Part shown: one piece after another, positions 10,801 to 19,491 of the stretch
Position numbering within the stretch: position 1 is the stretch's first letter
Layout of the letters: every line of letters starts with the position of its first letter
NCBI GenBank assembly: GCA_964023275.1
Contig: OZ029929.1
Location: 3,723,844-3,787,843, forward strand
DNA: 64,000 nucleotides
Direction: 5' to 3'
From: Norana najaformis
Taxonomy: Eukaryota; Annelida; Clitellata; Crassiclitellata; Hormogastridae
Position numbers and translations under genes: made by a program
The notes under the pieces: model-generated
Told to the model about the DNA's origin: nothing
The model's database searches: none
The model's input: the letters and a program-made list of their open reading frames with translations, nothing else

Positions 10801-11215
10801 TAGTACAGGGTTTTCTCAGGTTTACGACCTGGGTGGCCCTGTGTTCTCCACCCCTGCCGGACGCGGATCCTCCCTTCATTTGAACGGAGGCTCCGTTAAC
10901 GTCGTTGCCCACTTTTCTGTTTGGTTTCATTTTCATAAGGTTTCTTGGTCTCTTTGCCGAGTGATGACCAGTTCTCTCTCGGTAGGGTAAGGAAGCCGGT
11001 GGGCCTTTTTTGGCCTCTTTCGCCCAAAGATGTCCTTCCAACACCTGCCGCCTGCGTTAGCCAGCACTCTTCGGGGTTCCTGGTGAGCCTGTCCACCTCG
11101 CGTAACGCCCTAGGAGGTTCTTCGGCCAATGGCCTTCTCCTCTGATGGCATAGCCTCACCAGGCTATCCCCTACTTGGCTGTTCACCCCCCACCGCGGTG
11201 AGGTGCAGGTCGGTC
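7850..11215 (-). mobile_element. Apparently complete RTE-type LINE
   Basis: This is a whole non-LTR retrotransposon in minus orientation. It has a G-rich 5' leader of about 170 bases (11045-11215), one long ORF, a short 3' UTR and a short tandem tail at 7791-7843. No stop or shift interrupts the ORF, and frames for the N-terminal extension, endonuclease and RT are continuous. It is therefore the youngest-looking element in the window. Its family is also represented by the decayed fragment at 40-760. Target-site duplications could not be identified with confidence, because both flanks are low-complexity (CAAGTTACATTT repeats on one side, TTAAATATGTATTTTA repeats on the other). Confidence 0.85.
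7880..11044 (-). CDS. LINE polyprotein: AP endonuclease-reverse transcriptase, 1054 aa
   Basis: The ORF encodes the protein that nicks target DNA and copies the element's RNA into it. Residues ~95-342 form an exonuclease-endonuclease-phosphatase domain: GTWNVRTL with Asn100, Glu129 in LAEVRW, the QAYAPTS block at ~197, GDFNAKVG with Asp235/Asn237, and SDHRLV at ~330. Residues ~550-900 form the reverse transcriptase: KAPGEDNITAEM at ~571, FIDYKQAFDSV with Asp700, KVGVRQGC at ~754, and the active-site LRFADDIDLIAD with the Asp pair at ~801-802. The C-terminal region has LYGSECWC (~921) and ends with a W-R-S-F motif near the stop. The position usually reading L-S-P after GVRQGC is M-S-S here. 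The chosen start is the first Met of the frame. The first ~90 residues are basic and of unknown role, so a later Met is possible. Confidence 0.9.
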   Translation of the reverse strand: MLEGHLWAKEAKKGPPASLPYRERTGHHSAKRPRNLMKMKPNRKVGNDVNGASVQMKGGSASGRGGEHRATQVVNLRKPCTRREEHLFNGKEEVCIGTWNVRTLYAAGQLDVLLHQLKRIRWSVMGLAEVRWPGEGEINKEGYKIIYSGRKDGGHQQGVALVLREEASKALIGYRTIGPRIMKARFRTKCGKTTIVQAYAPTSSATDQEINEFYETLQQTMQGISSQDVIIVMGDFNAKVGRDWKTWRGALGKHGYGEENERGERLLNFCLNNDLRIMNTVFFQKKDSRKWTWESPDHKTKNMIDFIMVNNRWKSAVTKCRTFAGPDIASDHRLVLAEIRIKLRKMDRGGTNRRYDMEKLKDDVTRNQFRSQLENRWRQSKGRGMNTVEETWTEIKSIYTETAQQVLGHEKRKKKKPWITRAVLELSDKRRDMRKTKTHSETNMERYKEITKEIRKKAKRCKEEWIIEKCQELESTPGALNTGKLFQVAREICGSPNVKLATVKNKEGRLLEDKAEIKQRWKQHYEELYNSENPVDRTVLEELPENNSQEQMLDILKAEVETTVNRLKKKKAPGEDNITAEMIQAGGSCSVEMLHKLCNKIYHDKECPKDWCKAIIVPIYKKGDQTECSNYRAISLLSIPGKVYTGVLQRRLKRYAEAAMSEEQAGFRKERGTMDQIFVIRQLSEKYVEMNRTLYNNFIDYKQAFDSVWQEGLWKVLRHCGVPEELVMLIEDIYGKSKSAVRVEGELTEWFTIKVGVRQGCGMSSDLFNMLLEIVMRLAKKEEDHGINLNGRPLSNLRFADDIDLIADTQEKLQDITDRVDNNSKRMGLKINVEKTKTMVIGKHHEDLQIRIEKGILEQVTRFVYLGGLITEDGKCEEDIKRRIGLACAAFGKLGKMWKTKNISIRTKTKLYHTLVEPILLYGSECWCLRKEDERRLLVAEMGWLRRIIGRSRREKIRNEKTQEELGADETIVEKIAKRRLRWFGHVFRMTQRRLPNAALHGHIEGKRSRGRQRKTWIDNIKEDLRERGTSLIGVRETIRNREVWRSFIKASSP

Positions 11216-11216
11216 A

Positions 11217-11262
11217 TTAAATATGTATTTTACATTAAATATGTATTTTATATTAAATATGT
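11217..11262 (+). repeat. Short tandem repeat beside the LINE 5' end
   Basis: Two and a half copies of an 18-19-base AT-rich unit (ATTAAATATGTATTTTA) abut the 5' end of the minus-strand LINE. Confidence 0.7.
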
Positions 11263-11444
11263 TGTAATTACTTGTGCTGAAGTATTGTTTTTGCATGTAG
11301 TAGATGAAGAATTGTTTTAATGCTTGTGTTGCAAAAATCTTGTTGTCAACAGATTACTTAAGTAAGTAAGATGGAATGTTTGTCTGCAGAAAAACGGGCA
11401 CAGATTGAGATACAGGGCACAGAGTGGCTTAGGCAGGCACTGAA

Positions 11445-11990
11445 TTGATGCAGTATGGCAGGAAGGCTGAACAGATAAAAGAACTGAGTAGAAACACATT
11501 ATTAGAAGCATTAGCAAATGAGGGCTTGAAAGGAGAAGCAGGTGCAATAGCAGAACTTAAGAGCGAGATAGAGGAGAAACCTCCAAGCCTGTTAACTATT
11601 GAAGCACTGCTGCAGATATTGGAGATGGAAAGGAAAAAAGATGAAAACAAGAGCTAGAAAGGCAAGGAAGATTTGAATTTGAGGTCATGCAATGACAGCT
11701 AGCACTAGCCAAAGCAACTGAATATAGTAAGATAAATCAAGCAACAGACCTAGAGAGAACAAGGCAAACTGAACCAAACTGAACTGCAGAAGCAAAGGCA
11801 GCAACTTGAAGCCCAAAGTCAACAAGCACAAGCCACAAAGGAAGCAAAACAAGTAGAGTTAGAGATGGCGATGCAGTGGCAGCAGTTTGAGTTTTTAAAA
11901 AACTAAGTTATCAGAAGCCAAGTACAAGAAAGAGGAAATGAAAGAGAGCTTAGAGAGGTGATAATACAACTACAGGAGCAGAAAAAGCAA
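11445..11990 (+). other. Lys/Glu/Gln-rich coding-like relic
   Basis: The plus strand shows a stretch with coding composition. It includes an open 70-codon piece starting at 11445 (blocks such as NTLLEALANEGLKGEAGA and LLQILEMERKKDENK), followed by highly Glu/Lys/Gln-rich sequence up to about 11990. It would form coiled coil. I cannot assign a family. It may be a fossil of a retroelement structural gene or of a host coiled-coil gene. It ends next to the LINE 3' end at 12021. Confidence 0.35.
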
Positions 11991-12020
11991 ATGGAGATGA
12001 TGGAAATTTTAATTGTAATT

Positions 12021-12205
12021 AGTAACTTCTAATGCGCCGGTGACTAATGCACAAGGCATCAACCAATGGCGCACCAAAGCCAAGCCACAATCAGGTCAGT
12101 ATCCAGAAGGTCAGTCCACAAGACGGAGAGGTAGGCAGCCTATGGTGGATAAGCAGTTTGAAAACAAAGTAAGTTATAAGCTGAGAATGAAATGACAGAA
12201 GAAAT
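12021..12205 (-). mobile_element. L2-like LINE, 3' end fragment (family A)
   Basis: This is the reverse complement of the shared 3' end of a CR1/L2-like family: on the plus strand it reads TAACTTCTAATGCGCCGG, then AAGGCATCAACCAATGGCGC and a piece with AGCCAAGCCACAATCAGG. The same order of blocks occurs at 22010-22165 (opposite strand), 22196-22440, 33205-33440 and 43627-43960. Only the very end of the ORF and the 3' UTR are present. Confidence 0.8.
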
Positions 12206-12454
12206 GCAGTTGGAGCAACAAGAGGATAAGAATACAGCCCAGAGATATGAGGAGGAAAGGATAAGTAGGCTGAATGGGCATGTCACAAAATGTGCTATAG
12301 TTTGAGACTATACCTGTTGGAAATGCACCTGGCTGGCGGGAAAGTAGGATCGGCTGTTGGACACGGTGAATAAGAAGGACGGCTGTACCGAGAATTGAGG
12401 AGTCGCTGGGTTCAGTCAGTCCCTGAATGATGGAATGAGTCGGTTCCTGTGAGT
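12206..12454. other. Nothing recognised
   Basis: Non-coding stretch between the LINE fragment and the minisatellite; no feature identified. Confidence 0.3.
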
Positions 12455-12705
12455 AATCTATACAGATTATCTGACTGAGGTGACCCTTTTCTTTTAAGAA
12501 ATTTTAACAAATGAGCTTACTGAAGTCGTGCCTAGATTTATGTTCACTTGAAGAGATTTAGCCAATTTATCTGCCTGAGGCTGAGTCTTTTCTGACTCTG
12601 AAGAATTTCGGACAAATGATCCTCCTGAGCCTTCCGCATCTGTGAAAGCATTCAAATGAATCATCTAACTGAGATTATTCCTATCTTCATCTGCAAAGAA
12701 TGTCC
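12455..12705 (+). repeat. Diverged ~48-bp minisatellite, about five units
   Basis: A phrase like ATCTGACTGAG recurs near 12470, 12514, 12570, 12618 and 12664. Each time it is followed at a similar distance by an A/T-rich phrase such as GAAGAATTTCGGACAAATG. Unit length varies from about 44 to 57 bases. Units are well diverged from one another. Confidence 0.6.
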
Positions 12706-13518
12706 TATTGAAGCTGAGTTCAGCGAGTTATTACAAGAAACGAGGGACAGAAGCAGATGGTACAGAATCGTCCGTGGTGAGGCCAACTCTCGGCTCGAGG
12801 ACGGTTAAAGACAAAACAAAACAAGACACCTCAGATTTTAAAATGTTGCACTCACTCATTGGATGCTATAAACTGTTGTTCCCTGGTCTGTTTCAGTTGC
12901 TGGCTGAAGACTCTGGAATTCTTTCTGTCCGCTCTGTTCATCCTGTGATGTTAAAATCAGGGAATGCACATCTCTTTCATACTGCTTATCCTCCGTACCC
13001 TACCTTTCGGTCTCGGAGGCCTCACGGATGTCGATTGGTTCTGTCCGATGGATAATACCCTGTGCTTTTAGAATGAGGTTCTGCTTTGAAGCAATTGTCG
13101 ATTGATGCCTTATGCATTATGATGATGGCAGTAAGGAAGTTTCTAGATTAGGTTGTTCATAACGTTGACCCAATCTTTTATCACCTATATCACTACTAGA
13201 TCACTCATTTGCTTGCTTTTCATCACATCCATGCTCTGCCTGCCTAGCTTGCCATCTAAACTCATGTCTGCTCTATTTCATTATAGCTGCAGGATCTGCT
13301 CTTCCCTTCTTGGCCAAATCCTATCTCAGCTTCACACTCACCACCGCATCACTGTGGTACAATCATCTCACCTCTACCACTTCTGTGTTTTCCCTTCTCA
13401 CTCTCCGAATGCCTGTTAGAGTTGTCTAGTCAGAAACACTATTAGCCCAGTCTCGGCTAAAGTTTTCAAGTGTTGTGGGGTTATGCACCTCATCTGTATG
13501 AATACAGAGCAAGTAGGC
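12706..13518. other. Nothing recognised
   Basis: Several short open frames exist (longest about 115 codons from 12708), but none shows recognisable domains. I see no RNA gene. Confidence 0.35.
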
Positions 13519-13548
13519 TACATCATCATCTTCATCATCATCATCATC
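13519..13548. repeat. (ATC)n microsatellite
   Basis: About nine tandem CAT/ATC trinucleotides with two interruptions. Confidence 0.95.
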
Positions 13549-13683
13549 GTAAACCATGAGCTCAACACCTGTAGGTGTCTGATGCCATTCTCACTATGTT
13601 CCTCCACTGTTGTCTTTCCAGTGTGGCGTGGCTCAGCTCCTGAAGTGATGCCTATTTGATTATGTTGTCTACTCATTATGGGG

Positions 13684-14970
13684 TCATCCTCTCTTGTTTG
13701 GGCCGTCCATCATTCCAAACACTGATGTCTTGATCTTCCTATCGTTACTCATTCTGCTTATGTGACCAAATAATCCCAGTTTCCCCTGAATTATCTTCTG
13801 CATCAAGTTCTCCTTGAGATGTATCCATCTGTATAGCTCTGCATTGCTCAATTTTTGTGTCCATCTTATTTTCATAATCTTCATATAGCATTTTCTCTCG
13901 AAGGCCAGTATCCTTCTTTCCATGTTTTTCGTTATTACCCAAGCCTCCCATCCATATGACATGCCGCTGAAAGCATGTTTTCAGAACACTCAGTTTTGTC
14001 TCCAGCTTTATGGATTTGCTTTTACAGATCTTATCCATAGCTTTTAGTGTTGCTGTCGCCTTTGCAATTCTGAATAGTGCTTCTTTCCTACTGTCCAAGT
14101 CGTATGTCATATTACGTCCAAGATATGTGAACTTTTCAACATTTTTCAATTGAATGCCATCCACGACCATCTTCTTCGTTAAATTCTTTTTGCCAAATAC
14201 CATTGTTTTTGTTTTATCAAAATTCATGGTAAAGCCGTATCTCTTTCCTTCTTCGTTCAGCGTTTGTACTATGTGCTTCAAGCATTGTTCAATCAGGTCA
14301 ATATTGTCAACAAAGCAGAGATTATTGATCCTTATGCTGCCGACTGATACTCCATCATTTTCATTGATCTTGTCCAGTGCTCTTTCTAGGTGTGTGATGA
14401 AAACACTTGGTGATATTGGATCACCCTGTCTTGTACCTCTGCTATTGTCAAACCAAACTCCAGTTTCGCCACACACTCTGATCGCTGCCTTTGCATTGCT
14501 GTTGATTTCCTTCAGTAGGAGAGTCAGTTTGTTATCTATGCCATACAATTCCAAGACCGCCCATGTTACACTGTGGTTGATGCTATCGAAAGCTTTTTTG
14601 AAGTCTACGAAGCAGTTATAGCTTTTCTGGTTCTTTCTTCGGGCGTTTTCTCCTATTGCTTCCGGCATGCATCCTTCTTTCCATACTGCACTGCAAAGCT
14701 TGTATATCTCCTGTACCATTTTTTATCATCTCGCCTGTTATGTCATTGTTGCCGGGACTTTTGTTGTTTTTCAATCATTGCATAGCTCATCACCTCTGCC
14801 TCCAAGATATTTCCAATATCTTCACCTGGTGGAGATATTTCTTTCAGTTCTGTAATTACTTGTTTTGTGATATCTTGATCCATTTGCACTTTGTACAGTT
14901 TGCTACAGTAATCTGTCCATGGAATGGAAGAAGTCAATTCTACTTGTTCTTCACAGGAAAGGAAATGCAC
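13684..14970 (-). mobile_element. RTE-type LINE relic (reverse transcriptase part)
   Basis: On the minus strand a 324-codon open frame (14719-13745) encodes much of a reverse transcriptase: CFVDFKKAFDSIN (Asp block), RGTRQGDPISP, and an altered active-site block reading LCFVDNIDLI, where the family has FADD. This is followed by the FTYLGRNM block. The C-terminal part (13962-13684) lies in another frame and starts GWEAWVITKNMERR. Upstream (14970-14743) an N-terminal fragment with ISPPGEDIG is in a third frame. Loss of the second active-site Asp and several shifts show that the copy is dead. Confidence 0.85.
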
Positions 14971-15359
14971 TAGAAATGCAATGATTATATAACTATCACA
15001 CTATTCATCAGCATTACCTCAGGTAAACTAGTCAAACTTTAACACTTTCAGGCCTACAAGAGCTATTGCTATTATATATTCACACTTAGCAGTCACACTG
15101 CGTTACAGATACACACAATAACACAGATTTTGTTAAATCTCTTGTTGAGACTAAATACTTTATTCAGAAAAGGAAAATTCAAAATTTATTTGTGATATAG
15201 CTAGCGAAATGTAACATGTCAAATTATGACGATAGCATAGAATGCAAAATTTCCTACTAAAAATACGCGACTCCAATCAAACATTATATATGATCAGCAC
15301 GAGGTGTTGAAATTGGAAAGAACTTTTAAAAGTAAAGGTTTCATTTATTTTATTTTTAT
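14971..15359. other. AT-rich stretch, nothing recognised
   Basis: No coding or structural feature was recognised between the two LINE relics. Confidence 0.4.
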
Positions 15360-17110
15360 TTATACGGAACACTTATATAGCACCCCTTCAAGAAAACTAC
15401 TCAGAAGCGCTCCCAGACCAACCTCGGCGAAAGAGAACAGTCTTAAGAGAAGAATAGAAGACAGAAGTAAAGACCCGGGGTAGAAGACGGAGAGTAACAG
15501 GAAGTCCATTCCAGAGGGTTGGGCCAGCAACGGAGAAAGCACGACGCTGCATGGTCGAGGTGCGAGCGCGAGGCACTAACAGATTACCACTAGCAGCGGA
15601 GCGAAGAGAAGCACGTCCCAAATTGGACCGGACAGGTAGGCAAAGCTCCCTCAAGTAAGAGGGGGCAATGCCCAACAAGGAGTTCCAAACAAAGACGATA
15701 ACCCTATACTGGATGCGCTGACTCATAGGAAGCCAGTGCAACTCATCCCGCATAAAATCAGAGACGTGACCAAGCCTAGAGATACCACCAATAAACCGTG
15801 CAGCCGCCCGCAAAACACGCTCCAGGCACAAAAGCCGTACATCAGGGAGTCCTACATATAGAGAAGAGCAGCTAGTCAAATGCATGAACCAGAGTCTTAG
15901 ATGAGGTGACTGAGAGAGAACGTGAGACAACACGAAGTTGCCGTAGCTGGTAGTAGCAACTACGTCAAAGGCGATGTACCTGAGCCTTAAAAGAGAGCTC
16001 CTGATCCGCCCCTTCTTCCTCTTATCTGCCTCTGCTCTCCAGCCCCAAACATCACCCACCGTAGCTGCCACGCTGTCTCTCTGCCTGACTCTTGGATCTT
16101 AACCCGGAACCGAACCCTTTTGCCTATCGATTTTGTTTTGACTAAGCGCCTGTGAATAAGCTGGTCCCCGCGGCGCGGCTTTCGTTGGGCGCTGTAGAAA
16201 TCTTGGGATTACGATTACGATCCAACTCAATGCCAAGGTCATAAACAGTGACTGAGAAGGTGATGTGAGGAAACTCTAAATGAAGTACAGGTAGATTGAT
16301 TTTAGCCAATTGCTGCTAGTGCCCAACCAAATATATTGAGTCTTGGAAGGATTCAATCTCAATCGATTTGAAGACATCCAAGCCACAAGGGAGTCAGAAG
16401 CACAACACATAGCCCGAACAGCAGCTGCGGCATCAGAAGCAGAACAATGAACATAGGCCTGCACATCGTCGGCATAGGACTGGCTTGAAGCCGAGCACGC
16501 GGCTAGCAAAGAGCTAAGGTCAGCAGTAAACAGTACATAAAGCAAGTGACCCAAAACTGACCCCTGAGGCAATCCAAACAAGGAAGAAACCCAAGGTGAA
16601 CGGGATGGGCCATAAACCACACAGATAGAAAAGAGGCCAACCAATCGAGAAAGTTGCCAAATAAACCAAAAGAAATAGCCAGACGTTCCAAAAGTATAGC
16701 ATGATCGACCGAATCAAATGCAACATCGAATAATGCAAGTAAAGTAACTTGAGAACGATATATGGCACCATATATATCAGACAGAAGTCGAGTTAATAGT
16801 GTCTCAGTAGAGTGAAATCTACGAAAGCCAGATAGAGAAACAGGTAGTAGATTATTAGTTTCGAGATAGGTAACTAACTGACTGGATACAATTTTCTCAA
16901 TGATCTTGGACAAAAAAGTAACATTAGATATTGGTCGAAAGTTAGACATGTCCGAGACGTCGAGGCCATCACGCTTGAGAACCGGAATGACGATGGACTT
17001 CTTCTGAGACGGAGGTAGAAGACCCTCTCCCAATGAGCGATTGCAGAAGAGGGTCAGGAAGGGAAGAAGAACGTCGATATAATGCTGAATGAGGAACGGC
17101 GGCAGAGTCT
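15360..17110 (-). mobile_element. CR1/L2-type LINE, interrupted by a nested insertion
   Basis: This minus-strand element has lost its endonuclease. The RT part lies at 17033-16276: KKSIVIPVLKR, NFRPISNVTFLSKIIEKI, the LLALFDVAFDSVDHA block and the active-site block QSYADDVQAYVHC. The C-terminal part lies at 16050-15397: LRAAARFIGGISRLGH, ELHWLPMSQRI and FSVAGPTLWNGLP. The 3' end at 15410-15360 has the SxxGCGCT...TATATAG signature also seen at 50150 and 63230. Frames shift several times. A short plus-strand element (about 16080-16222) is inserted between the RT and C-terminal parts. Sequence resemblance places it with the copy at 49417-50200. Confidence 0.85.
16080..16222 (+). mobile_element. 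Nested 3' fragment of another LINE family (family B)
   Basis: The last ~75 bases (GTGAATAAGCTGGTCCCC to the GATTACGATTACGATC tail) are nearly identical to 47222-47300. The tail of GATTAC repeats is typical of CR1/L2 3' ends. It lies in opposite orientation inside the minus-strand LINE, directly between coding blocks that are continuous in other copies. Confidence 0.7.
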
Positions 17111-17570
17111 AGTGACATGGTGACATGTATTGTATAAAAATGTCATTTCTTGAAAATGTCATTTCTTGAAAATCTTCTTCCTTATCTTTTTTCCTTGGAC
17201 TGACAGATTGATGTTTCCACTTGGAGGTTCACCAACTGAAGGTTGTTTACAGACTAGTTCAAAGTGCCCTGTATCACAGTTCTTGTCAGTTTTACGATCA
17301 AGTACCACTAAATACAAAAGAAAAACAGTTGAGCAAAATATTTATAGTTTCTATCATTAAACACAAAAGCCGATAAAACTGTGTAGGCCTACTTTATAAA
17401 ATGTTGGCGGCTTTTACTGTGCTAATCAGAAATACGTGAGACATTCATGTCGTTTGACATTCCTTCCAAGCGTGTTTGCAGATGTGGCATAGCATTGTCT
17501 TCATTCTAGTTTTTACAGGCGGCAACCTGAGCCAATGAGTTTTCTGCACCGATTTCACTGCATCGTTAGC
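17111..17570. other. Nothing recognised
   Basis: Non-coding stretch between the LINE and the tandem duplication. Confidence 0.35.
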
Positions 17571-17797
17571 TTCACAGAACACAAGAAGCTCGGTTGCACT
17601 GGTGAACGTGAGCTGCCGGACGGTGTCGTAGAATTCAAAAATAAATGTTGAGAATATTTATGAATCTGAAGTGAGTTTATAATTGTAGTTTACAATTTTC
17701 ACAGAACACGAGAAGGTTGGTCGTGTTGGTGGACACGAGCTGCTGGATGATGAAATAAATAAATGGATGATGAAATAAATGCTGAGAATATTGATGA
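17571..17797. repeat. Diverged tandem duplication, ~127-bp period
   Basis: The blocks TTCACAGAACAC, GTTG(C/T)...GGTG(A/G)AC, GAGCTGC(C/T)GGA and AAATG(T/C)TGAGAATATT occur in the same order from 17571 and again from 17699. The second unit contains an extra small duplication of TAAATGGATGATGAAA. Confidence 0.7.
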
Positions 17798-18384
17798 AAA
17801 GTGCTCAAAGCTCACGGGACCGACGCTCCCAGCGTCTTATGCATTTAAAGGATGCTGTCAACTGTCAGTGCTCGGAACAAGAGAAACAAAAACTATGTTC
17901 TGACTTTGCTTCATTTTTTGCTAACAAATTGACAATCTGAAGTGTAAAATGCTTATCTAAGATGGAATGATTTGTTGCTTGGCTCTGATTTCTCTGATAC
18001 TGTCTTTAATGACATTCCACCTGTCACATACTTTGAAGTCCTGTCTCTTCTTAATCACACTATCTCCACATCCTCTCCAATGAACTTCGTACGTATAAAT
18101 CACTCACTGTCTCTTGTTCTGTTGTTTTCTCCCATCTGATTGCACACTTAACCAATGTGTCTTTTGCTGAGGGCCATTTTCCATCGTGTTTTGAATCTGC
18201 CTTCATTGATATGAGGTGCTGACAGGCGATCTTCTGTCAGTCACTTTATTTTAGCCTACAGTTCTTCAGTTCCCACTCGATGTAACGAGTTAAGCCAGTG
18301 GCCATTAAGCCGATACAGTTTATGCTTATAAATGATAAATATATAATATGCATATATCCCTATATATAAAAGCTATCTACTATC
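17798..18384. other. Nothing recognised
   Basis: No supported feature. A C-terminal exon of the TTLL gene might be expected at lower coordinates than 19344, but I did not find one here. Confidence 0.35.
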
Positions 18385-18526
18385 ATTAAATATTCATATA
18401 GTTTTTTAAATTGAAGGAACTTGCCTTGTGCTCACCTTTATATATGTAAAAGTCAGCATTATATATATTATATATATATAAGCACAAGGCGCGTTCCTTC
18501 ACTTAAAAAATATATGAATATTTAAT
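18385..18526. repeat. Foldback / MITE-like inverted repeat
   Basis: Two arms of about 47 bases (18385-18432 and 18481-18526) are near-perfect reverse complements. The outer ends are ATTAAATATTCATATA and the inner ends contain GCCTTGTGCT. A few mismatches and one or two single-base gaps separate them. The loop (18433-18480) is AT-rich with TATA runs. The size and layout suit a small non-autonomous foldback element or a MITE, but no clear target-site duplication was seen. Confidence 0.75.
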
Positions 18527-19343
18527 AGCCCAACAACCGTTCAATCAGTCAATAAGATCAATAAACCATTGTACTTCTCGCCTATCATAGACGAAATCCT
18601 ACTTGCTTAAGCCAGCATTGTTATTAAACTAACATAATATTTTCTGTTTAAATAAACTTCCTCATTGGTGTGCAAACTTGAACTCAATTCTTTCTGTCTT
18701 GGTAGGTGTAAGGATGATGACGAGTGACGACAATCGTTTCGTCGATAGATAGTCGTTACACTCGGTTGTAAATATGCTAATTCGAGACATCGGGCAAGTA
18801 CAGCAAGGCATGATTCTGCTTTTACACTTTTTTATATCGCTTTTCATAGGACGACACGGGTCAGCTGTAGACCTAATAACAAAAATCATGGCCTTGTTTC
18901 TTAAGGCTTAGGAACTCATAGAAATTCGCGTGTACCTTCACAGGCAATTTTGGTTAAGAATAGGCTAGGTTTCTCTCTCGGTCTCTGTATCTGTCTCTCC
19001 CTGTCTCTCCGCCAAATTCAAGTCGCAGTCAAGTCATAGGCCTACACAGAAACAACCTGAGTCGTATAAATAACTATATCGCCTAGGGTTGGCCAAAGCG
19101 CAAACACGACAATCTATCGACATGACGCTGTTTTGGAGCTCCTCACTTAAATAAAAATGCACAATATTTTTCCCACTGTGGTATAGTTCACATTTAAATC
19201 TTGATAACAAATTTTACCTATAAATCCGACGGCCATCTCAGTTGAATGAGACAATGTTAATTAAATGATGGAGTATTTGTTAAAATCAGCGTTTAGATCT
19301 CTGCACAATAAGGATTCGTGATCTGATGCAAACCGATTACTAC
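18527..19343. other. Nothing recognised (downstream of last TTLL exon found)
   Basis: The next TTLL3-type exon, expected to begin in phase 1 and to encode a block like V-V-x-D-R-R-L, was searched for on the minus strand and not found. Confidence 0.35.
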
Positions 19344-19491
19344 CTTTAAGTGTATCTTCAAGAACATTGTCAACTAGTTGCATTGTGGCACGTGTGTTGC
19401 GTGCCATACTTGGACTGGAGTTGATCTCAATCAGCCAAGGCTGCATGTCCTCCGTTAGCATAAAATCCGCTCCATATAATTCAAACGCACT
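19344..19491 (-). CDS. TTLL3: TTLL3-like exon 13 (last one found)
   Basis: The acceptor TTCTAG ends at 19492. The 148-nt exon starts in phase 0 with [19 protein letters not shown] and holds the metal-binding [12 protein letters not shown] block. It ends ...VLEDTLK plus one base before a GTAGTA donor (19343-19338). It fits exon 12 exactly (K joined to SAFELYG). Confidence 0.93.

Noticed and set aside
9645-10883. Long plus-strand open frames inside 7850-11215
   Set aside because: They mirror the minus-strand LINE ORF and contain no domain.
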